Below are positions 10,126 through 20,206 of a stretch of DNA of 64,000 nt, piece after piece (positions within the stretch are counted from its first letter, which is position 1; each line of letters begins with the position of its first letter). The notes under the pieces were generated by a model. That model did not search any database and was not told where the DNA came from. It was given only the letters and a program-made list of their open reading frames with translations. This stretch comes from Russula earlei (lineage: Eukaryota; Basidiomycota; Agaricomycetes; Russulales; Russulaceae): the NCBI GenBank assembly GCA_025769875.1, contig JAGFNK010000115.1, forward strand, positions 61,345 to 125,344, given 5' to 3'. The position numbers and the translations under genes are program-made.

Positions 10126-13100
10126 TTAACCCGTGAGGCCTGGAGGGAACCCGGAAAAGTCCACCTGGTCTTGTATGGGTCGCCCACCCATCGAATACGA
10201 TATTCGTAGACGAAGTCGGACGTTGGCCTGCACGCAAGTAAGATGGGGGAAAAAAAAAAAGGGAACGCCCGGGCAACAGGACTATGCTCACACCGACCGG
10301 CGCTGTAATACGCAGTTGCTGCGTCTCGGTAGCTCCGGGGTTAACATCCGGACGTGACATGGGCTGCATCTGCAACTGTTGCGTCTGTGACCGCAGTCGT
10401 TGAGGGGGAGAGGTCGACACAGTCAGCCAATTCAAGTTATTATGGGGCAAACAAGCAACTTCTTCGCAGCTGCTGGCTCCTCACCTTGGGCACTGCAACT
10501 TGGAGGTTGAGATTGGTGGCGGCGATGTTCCCCTTCACCTGGAACCGAGCAAGGATGTCCACTACTCCTGGTTGCGACTTGGACCGTTGCGGAGTTAATG
10601 AGATCACGAGGTCGTTCTTGCTGTACGCGATGTAGGACTGTAGCTTCGGTGCGGCGGGCTTGGGGGGAGGTGCCGCGGGGGTGATGGATGGTGTCAGGTC
10701 GAACAAACTCGATTTGGTCGGCGGCTCGGATTGTGCAGAGTGAACAGGCGAGTCAAAGAGACCGAGGATGTCGTTGGCGGTGGCTCTCTGGGGCTGGGAT
10801 GACCCTTTCGGAGCAGAAGTGGACGTCTCATTCGTGCCACCAAAGATCTCTGCAAGAAGATCTTCGTTGGTTTTGTGGCCGCCAGGTACAGCGAGTACAG
10901 GGTCTGAAAGTGCTGATATATCGTCACCCAGGAGATCGGCCTGAGGATAAATAACAAATCAGGGAAACAGACACCCTACGGTGAGATGATTACGCACATC
11001 TTTCCCTGTTTTGGTTGAACCAACGGGCTTATTCTCGCTTACTAGGTAGCGATAAAGGTTAACGACGGAAAGTAAGCACGTCAAAAAAACGACATACCAA
11101 CACCAGTGACAGTCGCTTTCAGTTCTGGTGGGGGCATGCGCTCCAAGATGCCAACCCGTAGTTCGCCGAGCGAAAAAAGGCTCGCAAATTCGACCGCCCG
11201 TTGCTGGAGCTCCAATTCCGGGTTCGTTGTGTATCCGGCAAGGAGAACGGCTATGCGCTCTTGCTGATTGTTGCTGGTTGTAGATCGCGATGAAATTTTG
11301 GTGATCGATGCAACGACGAATTGGCGCGTGAGGTGATTTGCATATGGTGAGTCAAGAACGGAAATGATGAGATCAATAATCTCAACGTCGGTTACCTATT
11401 GCAGACATAAAATTTGGAAACAATCAAAGCAGTATCATTAGCCCTTACCAGTGTGGTTTGTTCTTCATCTACCAGCCCGCCTTCGATCAGAATTTCGCTA
11501 TATTCACCAAGGATCCACGCGGCCGACAGTGTCAGTGCCTCTTGAGAGATGTCCGCGCGGAGGGCGTTATAAAGCCTTGACACGGTATACGCTTGGAGTT
11601 CAGGAGTATGGGCAACGAGCCGGATGAAGGCCGAGAGAATTTCCTCTCTAACATAGTTACCTGCCTGTTGGGAAACATGATACATTAACATGGGCTATCT
11701 GTGGAACACAAATTGAGCACTGACCAGCTTCAAGACGCGAAGGAATGTATCGATATGCCACCGCTTGTTGGGCGCGAATCGCTCAGCGGCAAGGCTGATT
11801 TGAGTCGTCATGCCGAGCTTGAACTCGTCGTCCGCAACTTCTAAAAAGGCCAATAATTCCCTGGTCATGACACGAACATTCTGCTCATTGATGAGTGCAT
11901 AAGAGAGTTCTAATGCCCGCCGTCGGATGGAGATGTCACCATCTCTCAGACAATCAAGGATAGTGTTGCGATGTCGTTGCACGGCATCCGTGTTCGTTAC
12001 GACGACCTTGTTTAGTGTATTGAGGGCAACGTAACTACCCAAGAAAGGAACGATGTGAGAACTAGGAAGGACGGCGAGAGGGACCACAATGCGAACCGGA
12101 TGTTATTGTCACGGTTGCTGAGGAATTTGCCCAGAATATTGATGGCCATGACGCGCAGGCCGCTGTCTGCTTCCGTTTCAATGTCCAGGACGGTGAGGAC
12201 AGTTTCATAAAGGATGGAACTTCCGACATTTTTCGTTGAGTCAGTATTTGTTGCGACCTATTACAGAAGTCTGTCAGCCGGCTGCGCGGGTGTGGGTATC
12301 AGGGGTGACTCACTTGGGCTAAGATGTCATTCATGATCTCACTGGCAGCAGCGTCACCTTTTCCGAGGAGCCGGAGTAGTCGGAGTACCTTGATTTGGAG
12401 GAATGGATCTGTGATACCAGAAACGTCATGCTCTGGGCTGTATCCGGTCGTGACCAAGGATTTTAGATGCCGCACGAGAAGGGGTACAGCCTGAAAACCA
12501 TAACCATAATTGTAAGTATTGTCATCAAACGCCGGAATAAAGATTAATGTACGTTTCGAAACTCCTCGAGACAACTCGGGTCAGCTTGCACCATGTCTAT
12601 CACGAGAGTAATAGCTGTCAATAGGACGCCATGGATTACGATCGGCCAAAAGGTTTTTCGCTTTGGCAATGAAATGGTCGGTGAGGTCAGGGACCTTTTT
12701 AATGACGCGTAGGGCGCAAAGGGCAGCCTGCACGAAGAAGTGAGTTGTGATAAACCAATGGCTAAAGAAGGTGCACTCGCACTTTCTTTCGAATGTACGT
12801 GTTACTGGACCCAAGCAACTTCTCGATCTCATTCACAAGGTCACGCGACATCTCCTCCGAGGCGATGTTCGCAAATGTGCATAGTGCCAACCCCACTGCG
12901 TACATGTTGGAGTGGTTCATGTCACTACGCAACAAGGAGTAAGACGAGGTCCACAAAAAAGGAGGGACCATATAACGCACTTCTTCAGAGAGTTGGTGAC
13001 GAGTGTGAGGACTTCTTGGCTCTCATCTAGCAAGAGCATAATCCCAAGGTAGCCAAGTCGCTTATCGGTGAAACGAGGGCTTGCCACAAGCTTGAGGCAT

Positions 13101-13408
13101 TCGATTTGACCAAAATGAGCGGGAGAACCAAGCATATGTATGTAGAGAAGCTTTGCGACATTGTTGTGCCGCGTATACGAGTCCTCCTCCCGGAACGAAG
13201 CTCTTATAGCGGCCGACTCTTGTTGTATGAGTGCGCGTTCGTCGGCGACCGTCTGTGTGGGCGGAAGTGAGCGTTGTCGGGTCACGCAATCGCAACCCGC
13301 ATACCTTGCAGGCTCTGATGCCTTTGATGAGGGCTGCAACACGACTCAGGGTAGATCCAACGGATAGTACGCGATCCTTGACGCACCCTTTAAATTGTGG
13401 TAAACCAT
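10126..13408 (-). CDS. APL4: AP-1 adaptor complex gamma subunit (gamma-adaptin)
   Basis: Gamma-adaptin is a large subunit of the AP-1 clathrin adaptor at the trans-Golgi/endosome. I resolved 14 exons: 13408-13387, 13333-13305, 13252-12981, 12924-12783, 12727-12553, 12490-12314, 12257-12097, 12034-11725, 11664-11449, 11395-11098, 11041-10998, 10940-10485, 10384-10292 and 10227-10126. The first exon is only 22 nt (MVYHNLK). The trunk shows [44 protein letters not shown] and [18 protein letters not shown] hinge precedes the ear domain, which ends [11 protein letters not shown]. The exon lengths sum to 2497 nt, exactly one too many for 831 residues. The extra base is a C on the coding strand near plus-strand 12633, after KNLLADRN, and without it [14 protein letters not shown] follows correctly. 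As the gene is otherwise intact, this is probably an assembly or basecalling error. The intron following exon 7 has an unusual GTTCGC donor. Confidence 0.95.
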
Positions 13409-13709
13409 CGCCCGACGTGATTCTCAGATGCTGGCAGCAGAGGAACACAAACAGAAAACGAGATGTGTTATGTAATCAAATTCACGTGTCGCAAGATCGC
13501 CATAATTTATTTCAATGGAGTTTCAAACTTTTGATGCAAATCTACATCTATATGAGTACTGATCTTAGCACTGATTGATGTTGATTATGTGATTTGCAAA
13601 CTCATGAGAGGAAATACCTGGTACTTGTTACGGACCATCTCACTACTTTTTCCCCCCCGCAGGTCGGCTGGCACGACTTTTATTCAAACCCACGATCTCA
13701 CTCTTAACA

Positions 13710-14170
13710 ATGCACATCTCTGTTATTTTTGCCATTGTCGGCCTCACTGTTGCTGTGGCCCCGTCACTCGCTCTTCCTTCAAGGGTTACAAGGTATGCTC
13801 TTCAAGTTCTGTTGCCAATCTGACAGCTAATCTTTACCTTGCAGAGGAGAAGGCCTAAACTGGAGTTTCTTTAAGAACTCTAGACTGACGCCTTCGGAAC
13901 AGATTGCAGCAGATTGGCGAGCAGAGGAGGCTAAAGTGTATGCTCTTCAAGTTCTGTTGCCAATCTGAAGGTTAATCTTTGCCTTGCAGAGGAGAAAGAC
14001 GAGAATTGGTATATCCTAAGAACATACCTGGACTGACGCACTCGCAACAGCTTGCTGCACAATGGAACCAAGCGGAAATGGAGAGAAAGCAGGGTCGGAG
14101 CCCCAGCCCCAAACTCAACATATGTTCGCACTGCGAGGAGATGGCAGCTCGAACTCGAACCGGGTTTTGA
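13710..14170 (+). CDS. Small secreted protein with duplicated exon module
   Basis: Predicted 118-residue secreted protein, family unrecognised. Exons 13710-13792, 13845-13937 and 13990-14170 join in frame. The N-terminus is a signal peptide with a hydrophobic core (VIFAIVGLTVAVAPSLAL), with likely cleavage near LALPSR. The two introns are both 52 bp and almost identical to each other, and the exons they precede are related: both contain a pattern L-T-x-S-x-Q-x-A-A-x-W, so an intron-plus-exon unit has been tandemly duplicated. A C-x-x-C pair (NICSHC) lies near the C-terminus, which ends at TGA 14168-14170. The inverted copy B retains exon 1 but not a clean downstream frame. It could be a secreted effector or surface protein; that is inference from the signal peptide and small size only. 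Confidence 0.75.
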
Positions 14171-15019
14171 TTTTGGGTCTGACAACCCGATCTACTGTTA
14201 CACCCAATAACTGGCAAAACACTCGGTACACTCGCTACACATTTAGCCATCTTCTTTAGGCCAGATCTGCCGCTGACGACTCGTCGGCCCCTGTTTTCAA
14301 CATGTGCATCCATCTGGCAGGGCATTTTTTTCCACCCCAGACTACTCCTTATTAATCTCAGTACGATGTCCATCTGCGTGTATATAAATGCGCTCTCACT
14401 TTTGATGACAAGCGGCAGAATGAGCTCGTGTGACCTCTGATCAGCCTGGACCTTTCTCTGTTCTTTTCTCTGTTCGTCTGCCTCGCGTGCGCCGTGCCGT
14501 CTCTCTAGCAGCCTATTCATCTCGCTCGCGTCTCGAGTCAACACCGCTGTTCTCTGTCTCAACTGAGTATCGATTGCTCGCCATCGCCAGTCTCTCGACT
14601 CGACTTACTCAAATTGGGAGAACACACACTCAAGCATGAGATCTGCAGGATACTTTCACCAGGTGTGAATCCTTGAGAACGTTGTCAAACCATGCAAGAC
14701 GCCTCAAGGAGGATGCGAGCCCAAGGTCATGCCTTATCGGAATACGATAACGGGCTCCTCTGCAGAGAGATGAGATGAGGAAGTAGAATGCAAAGCCGAT
14801 GGTTCGTACGTTTAACAACCTCGAGTGGAATATCCAAATGCTTGTTTGTGAACGCCATGAGCTCTTGTCCTTAAGAAACGATGGGTCAATCACAATTGTG
14901 CTATTTGATTGTCCAGAATACGGACCTAGTGCCTACCGTGTTTGCGACGCAAAAAAGGTGGGATGTGTAGAGTACTATTTTGTGCATGTGATTTCCGTCG
15001 CCACCCACAATTACCTTCA
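14171..15019. other. Intergenic within duplication copy A
   Basis: About 850 bp separate the secreted-protein stop and the dehydrogenase start. It includes a block of about 290 bp missing from copy B. An open stretch starting near 14799 (MVRTFNNLEWNIQMLVCERH) is conserved between the copies, but I see no gene structure and treat it as promoter sequence. Confidence 0.5.
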
Positions 15020-16631
15020 ATGTTGCGCTCTGCCCTGTCATCGGCCTGCCTGTATCTTCGTTCCACGCCCTCCCCCACGTCTGCCGCTCGGAAAAAGTAT
15101 AGATTCCCGTCCTGTTGATACGCTCACTTTGGCAGCAAAGCGTTCTCAACAACTTCTGCGTGGCGCACGATCAACTCGCTACACACATTCTCCGAGGAGG
15201 AGGACCTTCTGCGTGAATCTGGTATGTCACGTATTGTTTCATAAACCACACACTCACCAGCCACTTAGTGAAACGTTTTGCCCAGGATGTCGTTAGGCCC
15301 AAAGTCCGTGAGATGGACGAGAATGAGCTGATGGATTCGTCTGTCGTAAAGGGCCTATTTGAGCAAGGGGTGCGCAGCCCCGCCTTCCTTCCTTTTGCCT
15401 AGTTCACAATTCGTTGTAGCTCATGGGGATCGAGACAAGCGCCGAGCACGGCGGCGCAGGGTCCTCGTTCACTTCAGCAATCATTGAAATTGAGGAGCTC
15501 GCCAAAGTCGACCCATCGGTGTCCGTTTTGTGCGACGTACACAATACGCTCGTAAACACGGTGATCCGTAAATACGGCACATCTAATCAAAAGGAGAGGT
15601 GGTTGCCTCAGCTTGCAGAGTCAAAGGCTCGTCGTCAAGTGTTCCAGTGCCGTCGGCCTGACAGCCCCATAGCTTGGCAGCTTTTGTTTATCTGAGCCGG
15701 CCTCTGGCTCAGATGCGTTTGCCCTCCAAACGCGTGCAACGAGGGGTGGGGACAACTGGATCATCAATGGCTCCAAAATGTGGATCACGAACTCGTATGA
15801 AGCTGATGTGTTTCTCATCTTCGCTAATGTGGGCTTCTTGCTTGTCAGTGTGGGAGGTTCATCTTTCTGAGAATCCTTTTCCCAGATCGATCCGAGCAAG
15901 AGCTATAAGGGTATCACATGTTTCGTCGCGACCAGGGACATGGGGATCCAGATCGCGAAGAAGGAACAGAAGCTCGGCATCCGCGCCAGCTCGACGTGCA
16001 CATTGAACTTCGATGATTGGAAGGTTCCGGCTGAGAATGTCATCGGTGGTGAAGGGTCAGGGTACAAAATAGCCATCGAGATCCTGAATGAGGGTCCGGC
16101 TTATCATCTCGTGTCTCCTCCCTCGAGCCTTATTCTCACAACGTGATTGGTCGCATTGGCATCGCAGCGCAGATGGTTGGCCTTGCGCAGGGAGCCTTCG
16201 ACAAGGCGGTTCCTTATACGTACGAGCGCAAACAGTTCGGACAACCAGTGGGCACGTTCCAGGGTATGGCCTTCCAGATTGCGCAGGCTGCCATCGATCT
16301 CGAGAGCGCGCAACTTCTTACGTATAATGCCGCGCGGAGGAAAGAGGAAAGGCGCAGCTTTACCAAGGAGGCAGCCATGGCGAAGTATTGGGCGAGCGTT
16401 GTCGCGCAGCAAGTGTCGGGGCAGGCGATCGAATGGGCAGGTGGGGTCGGCTTCACGCGAGAGACTGGGATTGAGAAATTCTGGCGCGACTCAAAGATCG
16501 TGAGATATTTTCTCCAGTCAGGGAGTTGTCTCATCGATGAACTTCACCGCTTCCAGGGAGCCATTTATGAGGGGACGTCTAACATCCAACTACAGACTAT
16601 CTCCAAGTTTATTCAGAAGGAATACTCATAG
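15020..16631 (+). pseudogene. ACADSB: Short/branched-chain acyl-CoA dehydrogenase, copy A, acceptor lost
   Basis: Mitochondrial flavoprotein dehydrogenase of the isoleucine/branched-chain acyl-CoA pathway. Exons 15020-15078, 15136-15221, 15269-15369, 15420-15626, 15673-15828, 15886-16093, 16150-16499 and 16557-16631 would give 413 residues with a Ser/Arg-rich mitochondrial presequence. Family marks are [41 protein letters not shown] and [11 protein letters not shown], whose Glu is the catalytic base in this family. The intron after exon 4 is GC-AG. The intron from 16094 should end in TAG before GTCGCATT, as it does in copy B, but here position 16148 is T and the AG is gone. Retaining the intron meets a TGA after about 20 codons. 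A downstream AG (atcgcag) could restore frame with a five-residue loss, so residual function is possible. Neighbour to the TE cluster. Confidence 0.88.
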
Positions 16632-17053
16632 ATTCGTGCACGGACTCTGCTACCTGGAGGAGCGTATATGTATCATAAGTCAAATCTCACTCAAAACATG
16701 ACGGTTTGTCCATATGACGTCTTTGGGAGTTGTCATCTGAGGGACGTGAGATCTGGTCGGGATTGATCGACGTGGCTTGCCACTTTCGTACACGTCCATA
16801 TTATACATCGCCGTAGGACTGCATGCCGGGGACGTCTTTCCCGCTTTCATCCCATCTCGAAATAGCCGCACCATCGGACTACGGCCTGCTTTCTGCAGGC
16901 TCCGAGTTGGCCTTGGCCCTCTTTTCACAAGGTGGGTAGCGGACGTAGGGTCATGTCGGCTCGCCCTTTGCGAAGGCCATACATAAAAGTACAAGTACAA
17001 GTCTGATGGATAGAGATGCCTATGAGGATGAGTTGGCAAAGTACTAGTAGATA

Positions 17054-17298
17054 TCAAGGGTAGTGGGAGATTGAGAGAAGGAAGTATAAAGTGTTCAGGT
17101 GACAGTTGGAAGGGGCCCACCGGCCTTTGCAATGTTCTTTACAGCAGCCAACTATAAGCGTTCGGGCAAGATCCTCCGTGTAGACGGTACGCATGATTCT
17201 GATGACCAGGAACCATTCTAAATCGTGAACTCCAAGAAACACGAGGATCTCCGTTGCGACTGCAACCGGAATTGCATCAACAACAGCATTGTTTTTGT
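17054..17298 (-). other. Conserved ORF fragment, copy A
   Basis: The minus strand has an open frame containing AVATEILVFLGVHDLEWFLV, repeated with the same frame in copy B (plus strand from about 51613). It begins exactly where the duplication ends, so it looks like the truncated edge of a gene. I cannot assign a family. Amino-acid conservation in both copies is the only support for coding. Confidence 0.35.
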
Positions 17299-17365
17299 AG
17301 AATTTAATTTCTTTGTGGAAATAAGATTTATTGTGTGTGCGAGGAGTGAGTGAGCATCATCATCG

Positions 17366-17560
17366 TGTTACCGACTACCCTGGGACGTTGTGATGTAATC
17401 ACTCACAGCCAGGTTGACGCGTCGGTTACACGGACCGGGCACCGCCGGCTTAGCTCAGTCGCATGACGCGCCGGATCACGCGGACCGACTCAGCTCAAAT
17501 GCTGAGATCTGTGCTAGCTTCAATGATAAGTTAATTGATGACAATCGGCAGTTAATAACA
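17366..17560 (+). repeat. hAT left terminal and subterminal region
   Basis: Shares a CpG-rich block (acggaccgggcaccgccgg) with 55229-55400, and the CpG-decayed version of the same block (tggaccaggcactcctgg) with 43443-43560 and 59400-59559. The inner part, ending aatgataagttaattgatga, recurs at about 47440. This is the undecayed reference for the family. Confidence 0.75.
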
Positions 17561-18882
17561 ACTGATCCTTGTATGATCCTTGTTGCTGATTGATGGTAGC
17601 TACTTTCAGTGTACTTAGGGATGCTCTGGAGTACTCAAGAGCATTGGAGGTTTGATAGATCACTTCAGTTTTGTCTTACACATAACTGAAGTGAGCACTT
17701 ACTGTTACACATCTTATCTATCAGTACTAACAATGTGTTGTAGTCACTGTCTGATAGGTATTACTCAATTATAAGTTTTGTCCTACACATAACTGAATCA
17801 CTGTCTGATAGATCTTGAGGATCTTATCATTATCACATAACCTGTGCCCTTTACTTTCTACACAATACTGTGTACCTAGATAAGATAAGCAAGGCTACTA
17901 TCTAGGTGAGTCCATGGCACATACATAGGGTAACTAAATGAACATACCTCAGTGTCTCACACACATGAGCAATCACTGCAGAGAGTATACTATCTACTAG
18001 GGCTGCTGATCATACCCATACACATACAGTTTACAGCTACCATAATATGGTATCCCATAATGTACCATCCAGGTAGTGGAAATGTACCCTGATGGTACAG
18101 TTGCCAGTATGGTACATTACCCATACTGTACTGTATAAAGGACACCATCAAGTCATATATACAGGCCATATATTAGTTGTACTCAATCGCAAGACAAACC
18201 CCACCAACATCTCAACTGTCTTGCATATCTCACTCCATATTGGTCTGACTTGTTGCCACTGCTTGCATATGCAGTATCCATCCATGGTGACTTGGTGTTG
18301 CCTAGCATGGATCTAGGTCAGGAGTCAGACTTGTGTTTCATTGGCATGTGCTGATTTTGCAAGGACAGTCTATTATGTTGATATAGGAGCTGGTACTGGA
18401 AAAAGAGTTGAGTAATGTGAGAACTCCTTTCTAGAATGTTCTGTTGTGATTGCCCAGATGAGGACTCAGAGCACATGCCAGTGAATTGGAGTGAGATTGA
18501 TTGCAGGCAATTGATGCCAATCATGATCCTACATTTTTTTAGCTACATTTACTTTACATCCATCTCATAGATAGTGTACATGATCATGATCATGATCAAC
18601 TTGTTTACTACTTCATATGTTAGATATTCTTTGATCATGGGCTTGTACAGCTCTTACCAGTTATCTACTTAAGCAGTAGATAGTTTACTATATTCCCTCA
18701 GTGATTGCATACATGTGCAAGTCACTGAGGTATGGTCCTTTAGTTATTTTTCATATACATGCCTGTGAGTCACTGAGTATACCTTCAGTTATCTTATCTA
18801 GGTTGTTCTCACATGCATACATGCAGGCGCATCTGGCTTTGTTCACCATTCATCCAACAGTTCTCTTTCCAAATATCCTGTC
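17561..18882 (+). other. hAT 5' subterminal / leader region
   Basis: AT-rich sequence between the hAT end and the first transposase codon. About 200 bp of it (17,530-17,740) is shared, inverted, with 56,000-56,300. It includes TATA-like ctgtataaagg at about 18130, a plausible transposase promoter. No independent gene seen. Confidence 0.5.
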
Positions 18883-19560
18883 ATGCCTAACTCCTCTAAC
18901 ACACCTTCTACTGGCCAAAATGAGCCTGAACATGTCTGGTATTTTGATGCTGATGTACCCATGGGCCAACCTGGAAGTAGAGTGCCAAGTTCTAGGACCA
19001 CCAATAATGGTATTAAGTCTTGTGTTATGTGCATTTCTTTGTGCTTACCTCCTGTCATCTTATTTAGTACAGCAGGAGGGGCAAGGGCACCAAAAGAAAT
19101 ACTCTAGCCATATGCAAGAATTAATACAAGTGGAAATCACTGAACCTGCTCATGAGGCTGCCAAAAAACATAAGCACAAGCCTTGCATATCTCACCAGCA
19201 TGCTCCAGCTCTGCTTCAAGTTCAAGTTAGTGATGAGGATGATGAGGATGATGGAAGTTTTGTAGAGTCCTTGGGTGAGAGTTCCGAAGATGATGAGCAT
19301 GAAGCTGTGGTCAATAATGCCAAAGTAAGCTCAACCCTATTTCCACTCAAATTGAATATTCTAATATCTTCTCTCAAGTTTGCCAAGTCACTTCCATCAA
19401 AAACCATTCCATTTTCTCAGAAAAAGAGGTCTTGATGTCAAAAAAATGATGCAAATCAAAAGAGATCCAAATCCTCTGCAAATGATGTTTATCAGATGAC
19501 ATGGCATATGCCATCTTCCACAGAACCTTCAGAGCCCAATGTGACTGCATCTACTGAGCC
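18883..19560 (+). pseudogene. hAT transposase, N-terminal exons
   Basis: Start ATG 18883 (MPNSSNTPSTGQNEPEHVWYF). A first intron begins at 19010 and ends before TACAGCAGG. The second exon carries an acidic Asp/Glu run (DEDDEDDGS) and a His/Lys-rich stretch, followed by another intron at GTAAGCTC. One in-frame TGA (19433) sits where CGA would be expected. The next coding piece continues after the chromovirus insertion at 29704. This is the low-complexity leader typical of fungal hAT transposases ahead of their BED-like zinc finger. Confidence 0.6.
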
Positions 19561-19611
19561 AAAAAGGTGAAACAATATTGCATACTCTCAAGCTATTCCT
19601 CATCACCTTAT

Positions 19612-20206
19612 TGTTGTGATCTACCCCTCTTTTGGTTTGTCCCTAAAAACCACTCCTTATTGTTCTTTACATTCAGCCTGATCTCCTTGGTTACCGTTTC
19701 ATCCCTTGATGTTGATGGTCCCTTATTGTTTCACCTTTTGTGTTTCATTTATTGTTCAAGCTCCTTTTGCTACTGGCTTAGTATTATCTATTGTTCCATA
19801 TATGGTACTGTATAGCCTCACTAGATACAGTATTTACGCACCTGTAGAAGCTGGGGAATGCCCCAAGCTTAGCTTTGTCCCATTTCCTGTCACATCCCTT
19901 ACCTTGTATAACTCTCTCAATCACAACTTGCTTGTGCTGGCCTATACTCTGCTTGACCTTAGCACACCTCAAGGAACCCTTGTGTTCCTCTTCCTCCTCT
20001 GCCTCTCTCTCATTGTCCTCCTCTTCTGTGAAACCAGGAGAATGACTCTGTCTGCAGACTGAGTCATTGTCTGACTCAGCCTTGAGATGCTAAACCTTTG
20101 ATCCGGTCTCTCTGAGCCAGCCCCATTGAACCCTTGAACCAAGTCACAGGGACTTGGCCCCACTGAATCCTGAGCTAATGCTCTTATGGCCACAATGCCT
20201 GTAACA
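19612..20206 (+). repeat. Chromovirus 5' LTR
   Basis: 595 bp, starting TGTTGTGATC and ending CTGTAACA, preceded by CTTAT. The gag initiation codon (20186 or 20195) lies inside the last 21 bp of the LTR, an unusual overlap. Confidence 0.93.

Larger units (their letters stand above)
13550..17298. repeat. Inverted gene-bearing duplication, copy A
   Basis: This segment is repeated in inverted orientation at 51613-54945. It carries a small secreted-protein gene, an acyl-CoA dehydrogenase gene and a short conserved ORF. Homology begins close to 13550, about 140 bp upstream of the APL4 start, and stops near 17298, just before the hAT transposon. The copies differ by indels, including about 290 bp present only here around 14480-14770. 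Boundaries were placed by eye and may be off by tens of bases. Confidence 0.9.

Noticed and set aside
10133..10357. ORFs opposite gamma-adaptin exons
   Set aside because: They are antisense shadows of coding sequence.
17430..17510. tRNA-like A box (ttagctcagtcg)
   Set aside because: No matching B box, acceptor stem or cloverleaf. The stretch is part of a hAT terminus shared with other copies.
18701..19435. Single long ORF on the plus strand over the hAT leader
   Set aside because: Another frame has the spliced transposase with consensus introns; this ORF crosses those introns and shows no family pattern.
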